From Actinomycetes bacterium (GTDB lineage Bacteria; Actinomycetota; Acidimicrobiia; Acidimicrobiales; RAAP-2), in NCBI GenBank assembly GCA_025352305.1, contig JANXTQ010000030.1, forward strand, positions 1-6,523: a stretch of 6,523 nt of DNA. The letters are read 5' to 3'. Positions 5,076 to 6,523 of this stretch are shown here, in pieces. The position numbers were made by a program, and so were the translations under genes. Numbering within the stretch: position 1 is the stretch's first letter; each line of letters opens with the position of its first letter. Under the pieces are notes generated by a model. It did not search any database and was not told the origin of the DNA. It worked only from the letters and a program-made list of their open reading frames with translations.

Positions 5076-6523
5076 TTAGTCGACGAGCTTCTTTTTCGAA
5101 ACGGGGACCGTACGGCGCTTGCGGTTCTTACGAACAGCCATTGTTCCAAGGTCGCCCATTCGCTCCGCGGCGTCGTAGGCCTCGGGATCAGTGGCCACCA
5201 CGCGCGCAAACATCTCGCGCGCCGTCGTGGTCTCACCCGCGCGGTCATACACATCACCGAGCGCGTACCACATGCGTACGTGACGATACGACGGGTTACG
5301 TAACAGCTTCGCCGCCCCGGCCTTGTTCAGCAGTTCAATCGCTTCGACGAACTTGCCCTGATCAGCCAGTGATCCCGCGTACACAATCCGCGCTTCGGCC
5401 AGTATGTCGGCGTTGGGTTCACTCGAAACGACTTCTTCGTAGGTCTTTTCCACCGCGCGATATTTGTGGTTGGCGCGTTCGCAGTCCATAACCAAGGGGT
5501 GGTGTTCTGCGTTACCCGTGAGTGCGAAGTACGCCTTCAAATGAATGCGGGCCATTGCCCAGCGCTCCGCGCGGTACGCCGCTAGTCCGGCGAGTTCTCG
5601 CACGGGACCAACTCCGGGCGTCGCGTCGGCGACGCTCTTGGCGAGACGCAACGCTTCTTCGTAACGATGCCGGTCGTACGCCTCGGCGGCTCGCGTCAGA
5701 AAGTTGACCATCTTTTCGCGTTGATATGCGGTTCCTTCGAAGGCCTTACGAACTTCGGCCTGAACGTCACCAGGTAGCGCGTAGCGCTGGCGTGGCGCGC
5801 CGATCGTCGAGGGAGTTTTAGGAGCAGTGGGACGTTCATCGGGCACCCATGCCGCCAACGGAACAGGTCGCTGCGACTTGGTCTTGGATGCCACCATTTC
5901 TTCGCCTTCGCTGCGAATATTTACCGCACCCTTTCGAGCAACCCCACCCCAGCCTTGATCGCGTGAGCGCGCGGCGTCATTGCGCCGTTGTTGCTCTTCG
6001 GGGGTCAGCTCACGAACGGGTCGTCTTGGTGACGACGGCCGCGCACCTCGCGCCGCGGCATACGACGAACGCTCTGGGCTCGAACCACGACCTCGGTCGT
6101 CACGTGGACGCTCTCGACTACCGGACCGACCCGAGTCAGCACGAGGAGTGGAACTGCGGTCCTCGTCGCGACGTGGTCGTGGCGACGTACTGCGATCATC
6201 ACGGCGATCTCGATCGCCGTACGCGGGACGCTCGCGGTCCGGGCGCGGCGAACTGCGTCCGTCATCTCGGCGTGCACGATCGTTGTAATCGGAACGTTCT
6301 CGAGCAGGGCGAGATTCTGAAGAGCGATCTATGTCGCGACGTCCCTTATCGCCGTAAACGGGACGCTCCCCCGTCGGACGATCTCGAGGGGGTCGATCAC
6401 CGTAGGCGGGACGCTCGCGGTTGGGACGATCGCCGTAAGCGGGACGCTCGCGGTTGGGTCGGTCGCCGTAGGCGGGACGCTCGCGGTTTGGTCGGTCGCC
6501 GTAAGCGGGACGCTCGCGGTTAG
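5076..6523 (-). CDS. TPR protein with a long Arg/Asp-rich repeat-bearing N-terminal region (partial, start outside window)
   Basis: The frame ending in TAA at 5078-5076 is open for 481 codons to the right edge, and I see no in-frame ATG, GTG or TTG upstream of the ATG at 5897. The real start therefore lies beyond 6523. The visible protein begins with four copies of NRERPAYGDRP (6521-6390) and then a disordered-looking Arg/Asp/Ser/Pro-rich region with decayed copies. A short conserved-looking stretch follows, VRELTPEEQQRRNDAARSRD then QGWGGVARKGA (about 6020-5925). From codon 5897 onward about 45 mostly polar residues precede a helical region with at least four TPR-like helix pairs. Numbered from Met5897 these fall near 64-95, 98-130, 167-195 and 206-238, for example YDRHRYEEALRLAKSV and YALGDVYDRAGETTTAREMFARVVATDPEA. 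The tail is strongly basic (RKNRKRRTVPVSKKK). TPR domains bind proteins; partner and role are unknown. No signal peptide can be judged without the true start. GAAGG before 5897 could allow a shorter second product. Confidence 0.85.
   Translation of the reverse strand, partial: NRERPAYGDRPNRERPAYGDRPNRERPAYGDRPNRERPAYGDRPPRDRPTGERPVYGDKGRRDIDRSSESRPARERSDYNDRARRDDGRSSPRPDRERPAYGDRDRRDDRSTSPRPRRDEDRSSTPRADSGRSGSRERPRDDRGRGSSPERSSYAAARGARPSSPRRPVRELTPEEQQRRNDAARSRDQGWGGVARKGAVNIRSEGEEMVASKTKSQRPVPLAAWVPDERPTAPKTPSTIGAPRQRYALPGDVQAEVRKAFEGTAYQREKMVNFLTRAAEAYDRHRYEEALRLAKSVADATPGVGPVRELAGLAAYRAERWAMARIHLKAYFALTGNAEHHPLVMDCERANHKYRAVEKTYEEVVSSEPNADILAEARIVYAGSLADQGKFVEAIELLNKAGAAKLLRNPSYRHVRMWYALGDVYDRAGETTTAREMFARVVATDPEAYDAAERMGDLGTMAVRKNRKRRTVPVSKKKLVD
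6390..6521 (-). repeat. Four tandem 33-bp repeats encoding NRERPAYGDRP
   Basis: Copies run at 6521-6489, 6488-6456, 6455-6423 and 6422-6390, and the array may continue beyond the window. All four encode the same 11 residues. They differ only at third codon positions, in the Ala, Gly, Asp, second-last Arg and last Pro codons. Diverged relatives occur downstream in the same frame: TGERPVYGDKG (6374-6342), ARERSDYNDRA (6305-6273) and DRERPAYGDRD (6239-6207). The array is coding, with no spacers between copies. Confidence 0.92.

Noticed and set aside
4704..5303. Plus-strand 199-codon open frame
   Set aside because: It runs antisense across the secernin-like start, the gap and the end of the TPR gene. 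No ribosome site or recognisable domain supports it.
6390..6521. CRISPR array
   Set aside because: The 33-bp units are directly adjacent with no spacers, differ by silent changes and keep one reading frame. They are a coding tandem repeat.
5849..6523. Plus-strand 224-codon open frame ending at the right edge, rich in RRKRDARG-like repeats
   Set aside because: It is antisense to the TPR gene. The 33-bp copies are silent only in the minus-strand frame, while this reading changes residues between copies (Trp, Leu or Val variants). It also overlaps codons of the TPR protein after 5897.
1..6523. Defence system, prophage or transposon
   Set aside because: No integrase, transposase, terminal inverted repeats, target duplication, toxin or nuclease gene is visible. 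All genes are metabolic or general families.

Overview
The window looks like a chromosomal segment from a moderately GC-rich bacterium. An actinobacterium, possibly of the Acidimicrobiia type, is the best guess. This rests on gene content (a two-subunit KorAB pair with a fused gamma-alpha subunit, a bacterial secernin-like C69 protein and an Arg/Asp-rich TPR protein) and on start regions that look leaderless. It is an inference; no rRNA or other phylogenetic marker is present. I see no mobile element, CRISPR array, tRNA or rRNA.

Layout, left to right. (1) Positions 1-2062, minus strand: the start of korB, cut by the window edge, and all of korA. Together they encode a CoA-dependent 2-oxoglutarate:ferredoxin oxidoreductase. 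The two genes share an ATGA overlap. (2) Positions 2128-3177, minus strand: a class I fructose-bisphosphate aldolase of the FbaB/DhnA type. It is separated from korA by 65 bp holding a 7-bp inverted repeat and an 8-bp palindrome. (3) Positions 3178-3260: a short divergent control region. (4) Positions 3261-3827, plus strand: a DinB/YfiT-fold putative metalloprotein, the only plus-strand gene. (5) Positions 3828-3872: a convergent gap with a hairpin. (6) Positions 3873-5048 or 3873-5057, minus strand: a secernin-like Ntn hydrolase (peptidase family C69). (7) Positions 5076-6523, minus strand, open at the right edge: a TPR protein. Its reading frame continues without a stop through an Arg/Asp-rich, disordered-looking region into four perfect protein repeats NRERPAYGDRP. 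An annotation starting at the first ATG in the window (5897) would lose at least 208 codons.

How the genes relate. korA-korB is a clear translationally coupled unit of central carbon metabolism: oxidative decarboxylation of 2-oxoglutarate with ferredoxin as acceptor. The aldolase upstream on the same strand serves glycolysis/gluconeogenesis and may be co-transcribed with it or separately controlled. The TPR and secernin-like genes are 18-27 bp apart on the same strand and may form a second unit. Nothing shows that the DinB-like gene works with its neighbours.

The least ordinary element is the repeat-bearing N-terminal region of the TPR protein. The four 33-bp copies differ only at third codon positions, which shows which strand and frame is coding. 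The remaining genes are recognisable families, and I find no convincing new multi-gene system here.
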